Origin: Pempheris klunzingeri
Lineage: Eukaryota > Chordata > Actinopteri > Acropomatiformes > Pempheridae
Assembly: GCF_042242105.1 (NCBI RefSeq)
Contig: NC_092013.1
Location: forward strand, 11,215,618-11,279,617
Reading direction: 5' to 3'
DNA: 64,000 bases
Numbering within the stretch: position 1 is the stretch's first letter; every line of letters begins with the position of its first letter. Shown piece after piece: positions 50,901 through 63,534 of this stretch. Position numbers and translations under genes: made by a program. Below the pieces are notes generated by a model. It ran no database searches. It was given only the letters and a program-made list of their open reading frames with translations, and was not told the origin of the DNA.

Positions 50901-53900
50901 AAAAACAGAATATACAGAAAGCAGCCCTCCAAATACAGTCTCAACACTCAGCCCACTTGTCACAGACTATAATTGGTTTGAAATATTACCACCACTGCAG
51001 CCGGATAATTACATAACTCCGTTTCTGACAAGTTTAATTGGATAAAATATTTTTTTTCCAGGGATGCCAACTTATCTAAACAATCACCAGAAGCTCAGGC
51101 ACACTAAGTACAATAAAAACTGTTTATGTGCCAACAATTTGTTGATAAGAGTAACATGATGAGCAGTGCTATCTTGCTGCCTCTGATAACAAGTGAATTT
51201 CCCACACTTGCTCAAGGAAAAGCATTATATTACATGGTCATATAGGACACTAGTCACAACCTGCCCGACTTTAAAGGATGTCTTCTGTATTTTTAAACCT
51301 ATTTTTTATTTATATATGTTGGTTTTAAAATGACAGGTACAAAAGGTTTTGGAATCGGTCCAGTGTATTGCCTCAAACAGCAGCTGCGAACTGACATTTA
51401 GTAATGTACTCTTTGGGGCAATTCAAATGATCAACACACGCGCACTAAAAGTGCACGGTGCCTGAGAAATGAAAGCCCTGTTATCTAAGAGGTAGGGTTG
51501 GACAAATAGTGTGATAGCGCCGACATGCGATCCATGCATCAACACAAACGTGCAACCACTTGTAATGGAAAATAGACGGCGTAGCATTCCTAGCATTATT
51601 GGTGGCACAGTAAGAAACTAAAAGAACATTTCTTTTCTTGACAGTAGCAATGACAGCAGAATCACTTACTCAGGCTTACTGACAGGCTCTGGACCAAAGA
51701 TGTCTGAAATGGAGCTGTAATGGGAGAGAGACGCACAGAGGGTAAGAGAGCAGTTTAACTGATACAGAGTATTTACTGTGTCAGTAAACAAATAGTGCAG
51801 TGTTGGTACCTGAGTAACTGCCCTGACAGTGAGCCATCTCTAAATAGGCTGTGACCCTCTACAATCTATGAATAATACCTTTTTTTTTTTTTTTACAACA
51901 GGTGTTTTTACTGTATCACACATCAAATAGACAAGAGAAACAAAAGCATTATGGCCAACGACGTGAGCAGAACGGAAGAGAAATCTGACTTTTTCACACT
52001 ACCAAGACGCTATGGTTGCGTGAGGCTGCATTAGGCAAACACTGCATAACAAGTCATACTGCACATATAGAGAGCAGAGCTGTCATTTTTTTTGTCCCGT
52101 CATACCAGCCAGCGAGATGTTGGATGTTAAAGATGTTAAATCCCTCTACAGCGTCCTAGCTGTGCTTATCTCCCATACTCCCAACACTGTCCCACCTTTG
52201 CCATTCAGGGCAATGCTGCAGTCACGACAAGAGTCAGAGCATGAGGGTCATCATCCCTTAAAAGAAAAGTACTGCGGGGGTGAACTACAGCCATAGACTG
52301 GGGTGATCATTTATTCTAAAGGAACATTATCAATACCAAATCAGCACTGCAACAGGTTCAAAAGTCTTCAATTTGTCAAGCCTCAACACAGCTCAACATT
52401 TAGTTGAAAGTCTGTGGAGAAATACATTTAAGACAACTCTCAAAACTTCCAAATTTAATTATAAGTGAAAATAGGCAAATATGAAACACGCATTTCAGTG
52501 AGGGCTCAGTACAAAAACAAAGCGCTAAATGAGCTTGGTAAACAAGATTATTGCAGAGTGAGAAACATTTTCACTTTTGACATTTTGTGGAATTGAGCAG
52601 CAGGTGCGTTTGTGAATTAACAGTCATGGTAAATTTATTTTGTTACAGATTAAAACTGTTTTCTCAAACATTTGTAGCTTTGGGTGGATCTGCAGCTTAT
52701 TGGCATTACCATTTCATCCTGCTGTCTACCTCTACCTCAAGTGCACTAATGCACACAATGGGATGCTGTGCTGAGTCGATTTGGTACATGCACTGTAAGC
52801 TGATGTTATTTCTCATCTGCACTCATGTTCTGTCAGCCCTCAAATTAAAAAAGCTGACTATTTTGTTGTTACTTGAGTGTGACGTGGCTGTTCTGCAGGG
52901 TTGCTTTTGTTCACCAGCTCTGTTCTTCTGTTACCGTCACCTCTGTACACCAAGGTTAACAAGCTATTGTTGCTTAGCAAACTGGTAACAACGTGTTTGT
53001 TTTTGTGTGACGTTTTGAGGCTGTTTGAATCATGACTCTACTATTGTGATGTTTGCACTATTGTGATTTGAACAGTGGAAAGCATGAGTGAGAGACAGGG
53101 AGAGAGAGAGAAAGATATGGGAAAAAAAGCTTACTTCTCTGGAGTGTCAAATGAAAAAAATGAATCAGCCAAAAGTGATTAGTAGCAACCATTAAGTGTA
53201 GTAAACCAAATGTACAAATAAAGAGCACAGTATGAAGGTGCAGTTCAGAGTAAATAATTCCTTGCATTATTCATTTTTACATGGGGTATAAAATGCAAAT
53301 AAAGTGCATATATAATTGTGTATTTTTCAGTGACTGATGACAGGAAATTAAAGTAATCCTATTTTTGAAGATGTATAAAGCTATGATTCTTTATATGACA
53401 ACACACAAGGTGATAAGACAAAGACTGACAGTTAAAATGGGGAAAAATGAATGAGAACAGAGGGCAGCACACTGTTGCCTCGCAGCAAGAAGCTTCCACA
53501 ACCTTCAACCTTGAACCTTTGTTCAGTTTGCATGTTGTCCCCGCATGCTTGCGTGGGTTCTCTGGCTTCCTCCCACAGTCCAAAGGCATGCAGGTTAGGT
53601 TAATAGGTAACTCTAAATGGTATGAATTTGAGCATGAATGGTTGTCTGTGTCTGCGACTGACTGGCGACCAGCCCACGGTGTACCCCGCCGGGGTATATA
53701 TAAAATCTGAAAGTTAAAAATTTTTAATTGGTCCTTATTTTAATACTAGTAATTCTGTAATAACTAATACTGTAGAGGGTGCTTGGCCTAAATGTATTGC
53801 ATGCAGCTATTTATAGCTGGCCTTGGAGGTGGAAAACATACTTCGAGTCCTTCTATAAAAGGCACCATCCCCAAGCATTGTCAAGGGAAAAAATAAGAAA

Positions 53901-56535
53901 TCAGGGGGGGTCTTTGATATAGAGGTATGCAAGGTGCTGAATGTAATCATCATTAGAGGGAAGCTTTTTAGTTCCAACTTGCAATTTTGTTGTAACATCT
54001 AGCTGTCACAAAGAAGATCATTTCATTACCACAGCTGCGGTGTGCCCAGGGCAACTACTTTCCAAATTAAGTGGGGATACATGAGGAGATGGGCACAGAT
54101 GTGCAGCAAAAAACTTAATTTCCCTTGACCAACTTAAAGATTATACATACACAGGGACGGATAGCCTTTAGGGCCACATTAATGCTGCATGGCTTCATTC
54201 TACGTTTTTTTGTCTTGCTTTGTCTTTTTTTTTTTTTTTTTTACACACATCCAATTTTATCTACTTTTAAAAGTGAGACACATTTATGCCACTATAATAT
54301 GCATTCAAGACAAGCTGTATGTGTACACAGGCTAAATAAAGTGTACACAGCACCGCCAAATCCCAGTCTGTGACATAGACAAACAAGGTAGTGTGCTGGG
54401 ATTTAGGCTACAAATTACAACCTCTGTTCTGCCGTCTGACTCCTGCAGCACTCTGTTGACAGCACAGACAAGAAACTATCAATATCAGTTTTAATGGGGC
54501 GGCCAACAAGCTTGTCTGAATCCCAGATGTAGACTTTGGCTATTAGGCTTTATTTAGAGACAGCAAGAGATCTTTGCTGTTTGTGCCTACACTCAAAGCT
54601 CTCCTGAAAAATAGTACCATTTTGCTGTCCTGAAATGATGCCTAATGTTTTAACTACAGTGTCGTCAACCTCAACGTTTTAATCAAATATACGTGGATGC
54701 TGCAACAAAACTCTAAGAAAAAATCTCCAACAACAACAATGAAAAAAAGAAAAGAAAAAAAGAAATTAAATCCAGAAACTGCTTCTGCAGCACTAATAAT
54801 TGGGCCTCTTGTGACAGCAGGCAGGGTATATTTCCCTACAGTTTCACAGCATAATAAAAGTTACATGAATGTAGGAGTGGAGTATAAAGGGTGAAAGATG
54901 ATGTTCAGGGCCTATGTGGTGTCAAGTGCTAACTACTTCCACTGAGAATCAAGGTTCAAACAAAAATCCTCTATACTGTACTTGATATAGCCAACATTCT
55001 TTTTTTATATCAAGGTTGTACTGCAATGAGAGAGACGACATACAAGTGAGCTCACATGATGGATTCTATATCATAAGTAAAACCTTGAATAAAGGACGTG
55101 TATTTTCTCATTGTTGTATTGGGCCATGTTTTTCTGAGTAATCGTAGGATACAGACGCTTTTGGAGACGGTTGCCCAGGCAAATCAGGTTTTCCCCTCGT
55201 TTCCAACACGATTACGTCTGAATGCAATCAACTCAAATTGGATTCCCACACTAATGGACATTACTATGATGGATCTGATTAGAAATGGTAATTAAATATT
55301 AAATTAATCACAGATTGCTACAATGCTGTTCTGTGAATGCCACACAAGAGGCTTGAAAATAAATTCTCACATTTCATATTTCTGAATTGAAGATTATGAA
55401 TTGTTAGAGATACAGGAGGAAGCACTGCTTTATCAAAACAAATCGGAGGTGATTAAGGCTCAACTCAAAAACAAGGTTTCCACCTTTCTCTGGCATGAAA
55501 AGGACAAAACCTTGAGAACAAGCTTTGAGGGCGTCGCCTACTGTAAGTGAATAAGGACGTGTCTCTGAACTTGTGCTCACCTGCTAATGGACACGTCACT
55601 ATGAGTGGGGCTGGATGACAATTCAATTCCTCTCGCAGATGGCTCCTCATCAGCTTCTCCGTCGCCTACCTTCATTGCTAAACAGTTTCTTGATTCTGCA
55701 ACTTCATCTGTGGGAGGCAGAAATATACATCATCGTGTCAGACATCCTGGGGGAACCAGAGAAATTACCTGTCAAATGAGGTATGCATAAAATGAATGCC
55801 CCCGACAACCTAGTCTCCTTAGGAAACCAGATTTTTTCACATATTCTTAATATTTACGCTTAATATTTTCTCTTCAAACTCCTGAGGGAAATGTACTTTT
55901 CTTTTTTAGCTGCTAAATGCTCCACTAAGTTCACCAGCTACTCACTAACTGTCCGCTGAAAACAACACTATGAGAGCAGCGAGAGTGACTCAGAACAGTA
56001 ATGTTGTGGGCTGGACAGCTAAACAATGAGTTAAAACCTGCTATAAAGCTACAGAAATCAAAGGGGAGCAGCAGATTCGGGTGGTGATTCTCTGTTGGTT
56101 CATCACTATGAATGACCCCCTTCACACTGTCAAATTGTTTTCACATTGTTATCTGACACTTAAACACTTAAAAATGTTGATTATAGCCTTGGTATATCTT
56201 GTTTGAGGAATCAGACTAGGGTGCAAAATATAGAGAAAACATTTTCAAAAATTATTGATTTAAGACTGAAAAGCGCTGGTATAAATTACCAATACAATAA
56301 ATAATATAAAAACTGTAGGCTTCTTAGTTGTGTTCTAACATTTTCACCTTATATTTCTTCTTTCCTGTTCTGCACTCCCTCTTTAACATTTGATTAAATG
56401 TTCTTTGCATTTCCACTCGTTCCAAAGACATATGGAAATCCATATCTTTATCCACTCTTTCCAGATGCGCACAACAAAGGCGTGCACAGATGGAACAATA
56501 AATTGCATGCACATTATTCACAAAGCTCTCCCTCA

Positions 56536-56572
<37 letters not shown>

Positions 56573-59500
56573 CCAGCAGAAAGTCACAACAACCCCCATC
56601 AAGCTGCATCCCATGACTTATTTTGCATATTGTTGTTAAAACAAATGTGTCACAAGGCAATTAATTTGCAATAGTTTTACTAAAGGATTTGTTGTTTTGT
56701 CAGGACATTACGTCAACAGCAGGTTACCATGGGGATCAGGTGGCATTTGCTGAAGAGTACTTGAGAGGCTTAAAAGTCTCCTGTGGCTTGAGTAATTATC
56801 ATTCCTTGAAAAAGTGTTGCAGTACCTGAACAGTGTGTTTTTTGTGCATCCTCTTCCTCTTCTACAATGACTTCTTGTTTGATACGAGTCTGCCTGGTGG
56901 TCTCAAGCCGACCCCGAACCTGGGCGACCAGGCGGGAAAAGTCGCTGCTGTGCTGCTTCCCTACAAGCAAAATAGCATATATGGTGGAATAAATAAGGAT
57001 GCTCGGAATTTTAAATAGTCTTGATGCTATAACATTGTGAAGTATCTGAGGCTTGCATTACTCGTCAATGAGCTTAACGCTGAATAAAATGAGCATAATG
57101 CAAGACAACATCTTTGTGTTGAAGGATACACAGTTGCCAATAATTTTAAAGTTGACCAGATGCATGTAGTGGGAGGAAAAAAGCTGACTAAGAAATATGA
57201 GTTCCAAATTAAGTTCCAACTTCGAAAGGTTGCATATGTTTAGAAAATTACAAACTTTTATTCTACAGCATAGTTGCGAACTCCAAGATGAAATCACTGT
57301 GGCAAAAAAACAACAAACAGACATTATAGCCTACTATGAATGGAAGCGAGCAAAAGAAGAATAATTAAGTTATGGCAGTGATTGAAAAGTTAAATAAAGG
57401 ACTTCATCACTTTCCAAACACAAATGTGTGATGTTCATATAGACACAGACAGGAGAATGGAGAGAAAGACTGTGAGAAAAAATGAGTGAAAACTGAGAGA
57501 AAGAGAACATTAGCAGGATCTAAATAACATCACTGAAAAAATAATATGAACCTTTTATTTAGTTACAAGTAAAAACGAATCTCATGTGTCCCAACTGGCC
57601 TTTATAATAATTAATTATGCAGTTAACAACATCTAGACATGAAACAAAGACCAGCGATCACCTCAGGTGCCTGAAAGATTGTTTTAAAAACTGTAATTAA
57701 GGTTCCCCCCTTGCTGCATACTTGTCAGTTTATTGGAGCCAGAAAGTCAGAAAGGAAAGAAAACCTTGTTAAAGGTGAGGTAGGACCAAGAGACAACTGC
57801 TGACTGTGATTGGCTGGGACACTAGTCAATCAAGCATACTGAGAACCTGAGAAGGAGGTTATATTTTAATCAATTCACTAATATACACCACTCCAACATG
57901 GTGGTTGCGTCAAATCTTCACACAATTGCGTGTATACAGTTTTGGTTACTAAAGTGGGTCAAGACAGTAGCTCTGTAATGCTAAAGAGGCTCACAGGCAG
58001 TTTGGGTGGCTGAGATGTGTGAGTTTAACAGAGTCAATGAGGCCATTAATGCTGTTACTCCAGTCACAACATAATGGTTTTGCTTTCCATGAGTTGGAAG
58101 GCAGGCACATGGACAGATTAAACATATGAGGGGCGGTTCTCTTCTCACAAAGAATGATTTTCCTTGAATCTGGTTATGAGAGTGTTCTATGAACAACCAG
58201 CTACTGATTGCATCAACACTGAAAGAGCATGTTGGAAACGAAAAGACTGAAAGCACCCAGCAGAATAGGTGTAGGCATGCGCGCGTGTTGCTTTCACCTC
58301 CCTGTCTGCTCATTCACCATTCCCCATGCCGGCAGAGTGAGTCATCCACATCCTCCTCTGATAAATCAAGAGGTTATCACAGCAGTGCGGTTATTTATAG
58401 AAGCCCCCTCCTGTGAGTCACATTCATTTTTCAACCACTTTTAAAGTTAGCTCTACGGAGTTATTTCCAACAAGCTTTTCATCTCGTTCGACTATGACAA
58501 CATGACTTTGGATAATGCTCTCTAATGCTGCTGTTCTGTCGTGACCTCTACCCTGAGGATAAAATCCCAGACCTGGTCTAAAATTTGGTGCATCTGTAAG
58601 TCTGTGAATGATTATCTCCTCTCTGAGCTCATGGCGAAGGAAACATTTACCAACTCTCACTTAGATAGCAAAGTAACTATACAAGTCATAACAAAAACAG
58701 TAAATCATTATCATTTACAATCAAAAAAAAACTCGCTGAGCACAAAGCAATTCTGCTTGTTTCGGTTGCTGGTGATGTGTTGTGGAACTTGGATGAGACT
58801 GGCTCCTAATGGAGGACCTCTAGAATGAATAAAGTAAGATTGAGATTTGGGCTGGGTGACACACTCACTGAATATGCAAAGTTGTAATGGTTGTTGGAGA
58901 AATAAAAGCATGCCTCCCCAGTTACCAGGAGAACACTCTGTACTTCTCCGCTGCAATGCCATGCAACAATTACTCAACTGTGCCAAAAATAATGGTGAGC
59001 AGTTACTGTGATGGATAACCTCTCAAGGAAGATTCAGGACTCTACGAGTGAATTTTCCCACCGAACTAGCTGCCTAGATGAGGAAAAAAATAAGCACCAT
59101 GATTGGTCTAAAAGCCTATGGTCTGTTTTGGAAAATTGTCATCACAGGCTGTCATTAAGATGCCCAAAGTGTATCTAAACCTTAGATTAGATTGTGATAT
59201 CTCTTTCTGAGATAAGAGTGCTAAAATCTTTGTAGCCCAAGCTTGTGTCCTACACTGTTCTATGGACAATACTTCTGGGAGAGGTTTTAAGAAAATGTAA
59301 TTTAATAGTTCAGCTTATTTAATACTTTGAGGTATTCTAACAGAAATCATTAAACCTTCCCACAGCATTTCAAAGCAGAGGTGGGCCGCCATATTTGAAA
59401 TGAATACTGCCTTCACTAATGCCACACACTTTTATGTAATAAAACATGAACCTTCAGAGAAAAAGAACAGTCAGCATTTCAATGCAAACCATCTCTGTTA

Positions 59501-62500
59501 AGAAATTTCCTGAAGGAAACTCTAATCAAATGTAAGGCGCTGCCTTCAATTTCTGTCCGTCTCTCTCACGAGTGTGAGGGCGAGACAAGGTTTATTTGTA
59601 TAGTAACTTTGAAAAGAGTCACTTTTCAGAGCAGTGCATAAGATAGAATAACTTAAAAGGGCAATGAAAAGGAAAATTAAATACAAGAACATGAAATGGA
59701 ATTAAATTGAACAAAAAGAGTCATAGACAAAGGAATAAAACTTGTCATAAAAATTGTAAAAAGTAGATGTTACATTTTGATGGATGCAAGCATGTTTGTA
59801 CGTTATTCTGTGTATTTCTGATTACTTTAATAAAGGCTGGTTGGTCTTAATTACAATAATTGAGCCATTGCCTCCACTAGCCTTGTTTTTAACAGTGGTG
59901 AACTCAGTATGAATCACAGCTGCACACTCAGGATGACGAGGACACCGTTGTGAGTGTAGAGAAAAATCACACCAAAATGTTTACAGAAAAATAAGATATG
60001 CTGACATTAAAAAGGAGAAAGTACCATTACAAATCATTTCAGTGATCACAAATCTGGTCAGTTCGATTGGAGCTCAAAATCAAATTCATTTATTGGAGAG
60101 AAGCGGTCCATCTCTGTGACTTTGGCATCTCTTTTCCTACAGAAGACAGTATTTGCACGTTTGTAAACGAACCACAGTTTCAGACATAGTTTGGCCATTC
60201 GGCTACACATAGGAGGTCATACCGTCTTCTCTACCTTTTTTCTCACTGGTAATGTAAATTAATTAACTCCAGCTCAGATAAAAAAGTTAAAATCTTGCAA
60301 AAAAGGGTCTTATGAATGAACTTATGAATCTAAGCAGTTGTATTCTATGGCAGGTATGCACCATCTGATATCAGTCTGTGCCCTGGCTATTCACAGAAAG
60401 AGCAAAACTGAGACTTGTAATTCCAGGGACAGCATTGTGATAATTTTTTATTTTTACTCCTCTGGGAGTTTAGCCGTTCATTGTCATTATCTTTCTGCAA
60501 AGCTGTATTTTTAAACTACAAATGCAGAACTGTGACCAGCCATTTATGTTATTTCCTCACATGCTGGCGCACACAGCATATGCATACTGGCCATCAGCCA
60601 AGTCTTCACACTGTGTTCAAATGCATCTTTCAACGGAAGAACTTTGCTGGCGCTGATTTGTTGCTGTCAGCTCGGTGAGTCAGACCAAGACGGTGTCACA
60701 TTGATAGTAAAAGTGTCCTGAAAAAGAAAATGAGCATAGTACTACTTACTATAACTTGAATGCATGTCATCAATCTCCTTCTCAGACTGCTTCTTTGAGA
60801 AAACCATCACCTGCATGAGATTTGAATAGATAGAAACACGTTTAAAAAAAAAAAAAAACATGAAAATATTTCAACAATATTTGCAAAGCAGTTGCCCTAT
60901 CTAACTTTAAGCCAGCAAATAATTAATGGAATTGGCAAGTTCTCAAAGATAGTCTGTGAAATTTTCATTCTATTATTACTTCTTTCCAATCAGTGTTTTT
61001 CAACAAAATGAACCCTTTCTATTATTAAGACCTAACGAACATTGAAAACACTTCCTATCTCTACACTCCCACCTTTTATGGACCATAATAGCTACCAACT
61101 GTCAACATGGGGAGGACCCCTTCATCAAGACATGGTTCTACAGGACCACTAATAGTAAAAAGAACTAAAAAACTCCACAGGTTACATTTAAGAGGAAAAA
61201 CAACAATACAATTTCAGCCCTCTAGATCTACATCCCATTGAGCAGTTAGTACGCACAGGTTTGGCTTTAGCTTGCAGTTGATTCCTGATCTTCTCATTGC
61301 CCTCGATTTCTTTGGCAATATCTTCAGCTGTCGGCAGGGAAAAGAAAATGTTTATGACAAATGCTGCGAGCTATATGAATTGTGCCATCTAATGCATAAA
61401 AAGGTTTTGACCCATGAGTTCGCTGTTCAAAACTGAGGCAATCCTCAGGATGCCAATAAAGAAAAATAAAACCTCTAAAGATCAAATGTGCACATTAATT
61501 TTACATGTCCGTGCCTAATTAAAAAAGGATTCAGGACAGTACATGAAATCTTATAGGAAAACAACTTTGATGTAGATGTAAATCAATTTATCTGAAAATG
61601 TAATTCCCAACTGGATCTTTATTGGAGTTAACAGAGTAAACAATGTCGCTGTGCATTTGTGCAGTTTTTTCCCACACTGCATCATCGTGCTATCACAGCA
61701 CTTTGATGGAGTTTTTAATAAGCAAATTTGTTTCATTTGTTCCAGTGATGCATATACATCAATAAGATAAAAAAAAAAACAATAGCATACGAGTTACATT
61801 ACTCAGCCTATAAAACCAAACGCGCTCACCTGATTTTGGGTTCAGAGAATCACACTGGGCATTGTATAAGTGCACAAACTCTTTGTGTCTTTTGATCAGC
61901 TGGTCTCTGGAGCCCTGCACTGAGAGATGGCACTCCTTCAGCCTCCTCTTCAGCTCCTGCAGAGAAAGCAGGTTGTACACCAGCTTCCCCATAGGACGCC
62001 TCGCCTTGTCGGTGAAGCTGCAACTGACATGACAACAGGTTTATTTCAGTAATCACCAGGTATTACTTGACAATGCCTGATGGGGAAGCATTTCTGTACT
62101 CAGCTGTAATAAATTTCTCTGACTGCACTGAATAAAAGCCTTGGACATCTAAGCAGAGAGGAATGATGGAAATGTGGTCAGTGGCCACACCAGCTTAGCT
62201 CATAATAAAATGGTATTAACAGACGGAAGTTGCCATTTGTCAAGCTGTTGAAGGCACATATCTCTGATGATTCATAGCCCCGTTGTAATTAGACAAAGCT
62301 ATTTTTTATTTTTTTTTTTACAGAATTTTATATTTTGACTTGAATAAAAGACATTAAGGGTAAGTTATCAAGGTTTGCAACAAGAGGAGTTCTCCTCATG
62401 TAGACCAGCTGCGAAAGGCCAGAATATTAAAACCTCTGCAATTCATCATTGTGACATTGAACTCTGCTCCAAATGAAGTGTTTTGCACTGCTACGCAAAT

Positions 62501-63534
62501 ATAACTAACTCATTAACAGTAGCTCATAATTGCTGCATAGGTCATTAATCACCCTGGAGCACTAAGTTTCAGAGGCCACTAACAAGGATCAGTCCCTCAA
62601 ATCATGTCACGGACCCTGTCTTCATCAGAATCTGTAGCCAGATTGATGACAATAATACAAATGTAGTAATTGCAATTGTATACTGTACAACTTCAAATAT
62701 AAAATAAATGACAATCCTCCCACTATTTCATCCAGAAATGAATGTTCAGCCACGTTACCCAGAACCTATGCTCCTAGACAGTGGAAACATTTATTCTGGG
62801 ATATACTCATGTCTGCCAAACCCACAGTCAGGTGACACAGATAAAGTTTCATCTCAACATACAAAGAGGAATATATACTGAAGATCCAGGAAATTTACAC
62901 CACATCCTAGTCTAGCAGAAGTACTAGAAGTAAGGGAAAGACGCTAACCTAGCTCTATCAACGCTGAAAAAATATTGCTTCTTCTTACGTTATCGTCTTA
63001 CGATCCAAGTGGATCCATCCAAAACTGTCATTAATCCCCGTTGAGACAAATCCGAAATGTGTTTTTCATCCTGTTTCATAGATTTAAGTCCAATAATCTT
63101 AATATGGCAGCCCTCAATGTAAACAGGAAGTTTCAGGTTCCCCGTGCAGCCTCAGTTGTCGGCCCAGAAATGGCCCCAACAGATAATTGCTCCTAAGATG
63201 TCTACTTATCCCCACAGTTTTAATTACTTTTGAAAACCACAACCCTTTTAAAAAAAAATACCCCCCCCCCCCAGGTGAACAAAAAAGATCAATGCACATT
63301 GCAACACCTCTCTCATCATTCTAATCTTCGGAAAATCTATTAAGTGTCTTTAATTTATATCCCAACTCCCTGCAGCAAAACAGTCTGAGCAAACAGTAGA
63401 TTCATTTAAGTGATCAGGTGAGTGGCGATATTACCTCCTTAAGCTTTCCATCTTCTCTCCTCTGGTGAGACACGTGTCCAGATGTTTGTTGATGAATTGC
63501 TGTGGCACACTAACAGAACACACAGGGCACTCCA
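47805..63534 (-). CDS. rad18: E3 ubiquitin ligase RAD18, 3' part of the gene (5' exons outside the window)
   Basis: Eight exons, in order on the minus strand: 63534-63435, 62017-61830, 61327-61257, 60810-60750, 56960-56826, 55707-55581, 51714-51670 and 47904-47805. All have GT/AG borders and compatible phases, giving about 275 residues to the stop. RAD18 with RAD6 monoubiquitinates PCNA at Lys164 at stalled replication forks, switching cells to translesion synthesis. The window shows the UBZ4 zinc finger (CPVC...H...C), the SAP DNA-binding domain (KLVYNLLSLQELKRRLKE...), the RAD6-binding region (EKEIDDMHSSYRKQHSSDF), an acidic/serine-rich linker and a basic KRRRKT C-terminus. The RING finger is encoded by exons beyond 64000. 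It matches the C-terminal 60% of the human 495-aa protein, slightly shorter in the linker. I see no frameshift or premature stop. Confidence 0.96.
47905..51669 (-). other. rad18: rad18 last intron
   Basis: A 3.8 kb intron between the microexon and the last exon. There is a G-run near 49809 but no recognisable transposon. Stretches at about 48340-48620 and 49190-49320 are non-repetitive and contain homeodomain-type words, so they are candidate conserved elements only. Confidence 0.6.
51670..51714 (-). CDS. rad18: rad18 45-base microexon
   Basis: Encodes SSISDIFGPEPVSKP between an acceptor CCATTACAG and a donor GTAAGTGAT. The phases fit both neighbouring exons (AG|C and GA|A codons). The SSISDIF core resembles the SSSDIIRDLL segment near the human C-terminus. 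Its length is a multiple of three, so skipping it would keep the frame. Confidence 0.82.
51715..55580 (-). other. rad18: rad18 intron between the linker exon and the microexon
   Basis: A 3.9 kb intron. It holds a T-run near 51880, a T-run near 54224, the interspersed repeat at 53510-53697 and open frames without any recognised product (for example 52587-52988, plus strand). The part at about 55100-55310 is non-repetitive. Confidence 0.6.
53510..53697 (+). repeat. High-copy teleost interspersed repeat, inverted copy
   Basis: Contains 'ttctctggcttcctcccaca', 'gcaggttaggttaataggta', 'gactggcgaccagcccacgg' and TGTACCCCGCC. It is the reverse-orientation counterpart of the copy at 44465-44700. Confidence 0.65.
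55581..55707 (-). CDS. rad18: rad18 exon, acidic/serine-rich linker
   Basis: A 127-base exon in frame with its neighbours, encoding DEVAESRNCLAMKVGDGEAD and a serine-rich ELSSSPTHSDVSIS segment. It has an acceptor CCCACAG and a donor GTGAGC. The region corresponds to the disordered serine/acidic part near the polymerase-eta-binding region of human RAD18, with little direct identity. Confidence 0.85.
56537..56571 (+). repeat. (CA)n microsatellite in a rad18 intron
   Basis: About seventeen CA units, 120 bases after (on the plus strand before) the linker exon region. It is simple-sequence DNA. Confidence 0.92.
56826..56960 (-). CDS. rad18: rad18 exon, second half of the RAD6-binding region and acidic linker
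   Basis: Encodes RKQHSSDFSRLVAQVRGRLE, then a linker with IKQEVIVEEEEDAQ. The first part aligns with RKKHKSEFQLLVDQAR of human RAD18. The linker beyond it is poorly conserved, as usual. IKQE and VIVEEEE resemble SUMO-conjugation or SUMO-interacting motifs, but that is only inference. Confidence 0.92.
56961..60749 (-). other. rad18: rad18 intron splitting the RAD6-binding region
   Basis: A 3.8 kb intron inside the RAD6-binding helix. At about 59585-59640 the words 'caaggtttatttgtatagta' and TCAGAGCAGTGCATA resemble a common fish retroelement (the TTTATTTGTATAG type), much decayed. Nothing else is recognised. Confidence 0.55.
60750..60810 (-). CDS. rad18: rad18 exon, first half of the RAD6-binding region
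   Basis: A 61-base exon encoding VMVFSKKQSEKEIDDMHSSY, the start of the helix that wraps RAD6 in the family. The donor GTAAGTAGT splits the next arginine codon after its first base, and the 3.8 kb intron is followed by the matching GG in the exon at 56960. Confidence 0.93.
61257..61327 (-). CDS. rad18: rad18 exon, helical linker after the SAP domain
   Basis: A 71-base exon encoding AEDIAKEIEGNEKIRNQLQA followed by KAKP, matching the AAEIVQEIE.IEK... segment of human RAD18. It has an acceptor CCGACAG and a donor GTGCGT; the latter is GT-type but a weak consensus. Confidence 0.9.
61830..62017 (-). CDS. rad18: rad18 exon encoding the SAP domain
   Basis: Encodes FTDKARRPMGKLVYNLLSLQ followed by ELKRRLKECHLSVQG and RDQLIKRHKEFVHLYNAQCD. 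The helix-turn-helix SAP signature (LKRRLKE..LSVQG.RDQLIKRH) aligns well with human RAD18, where the domain binds DNA. A GTGAGC donor follows LNPKS. Confidence 0.96.
62018..63434 (-). other. rad18: rad18 intron between the UBZ and SAP exons
   Basis: A 1.4 kb AT-rich intron with a T-run near 62311 and a poly-C tract near 63261-63272. No repeat family or exon is seen. Confidence 0.6.
63435..63534 (-). CDS. rad18: rad18 exon encoding the UBZ4 zinc finger
   Basis: The exon encodes VECPVCSVSVPQQFINKHLD followed by TC. The two Cys of CPVC, the His of NKH and the Cys of DTC form the Cys3His zinc site of the RAD18-type UBZ, which binds ubiquitin and helps recruit RAD18 to damaged chromatin. It is the most 5' rad18 exon in this window and starts with the last two bases of a valine codon, so an upstream exon must end with G. 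Confidence 0.96.

Noticed and set aside
52587..52988. 133-codon Cys/Leu-rich open frame inside a rad18 intron
   Set aside because: Composition follows the T-rich DNA and no domain is visible; not supported as a gene.
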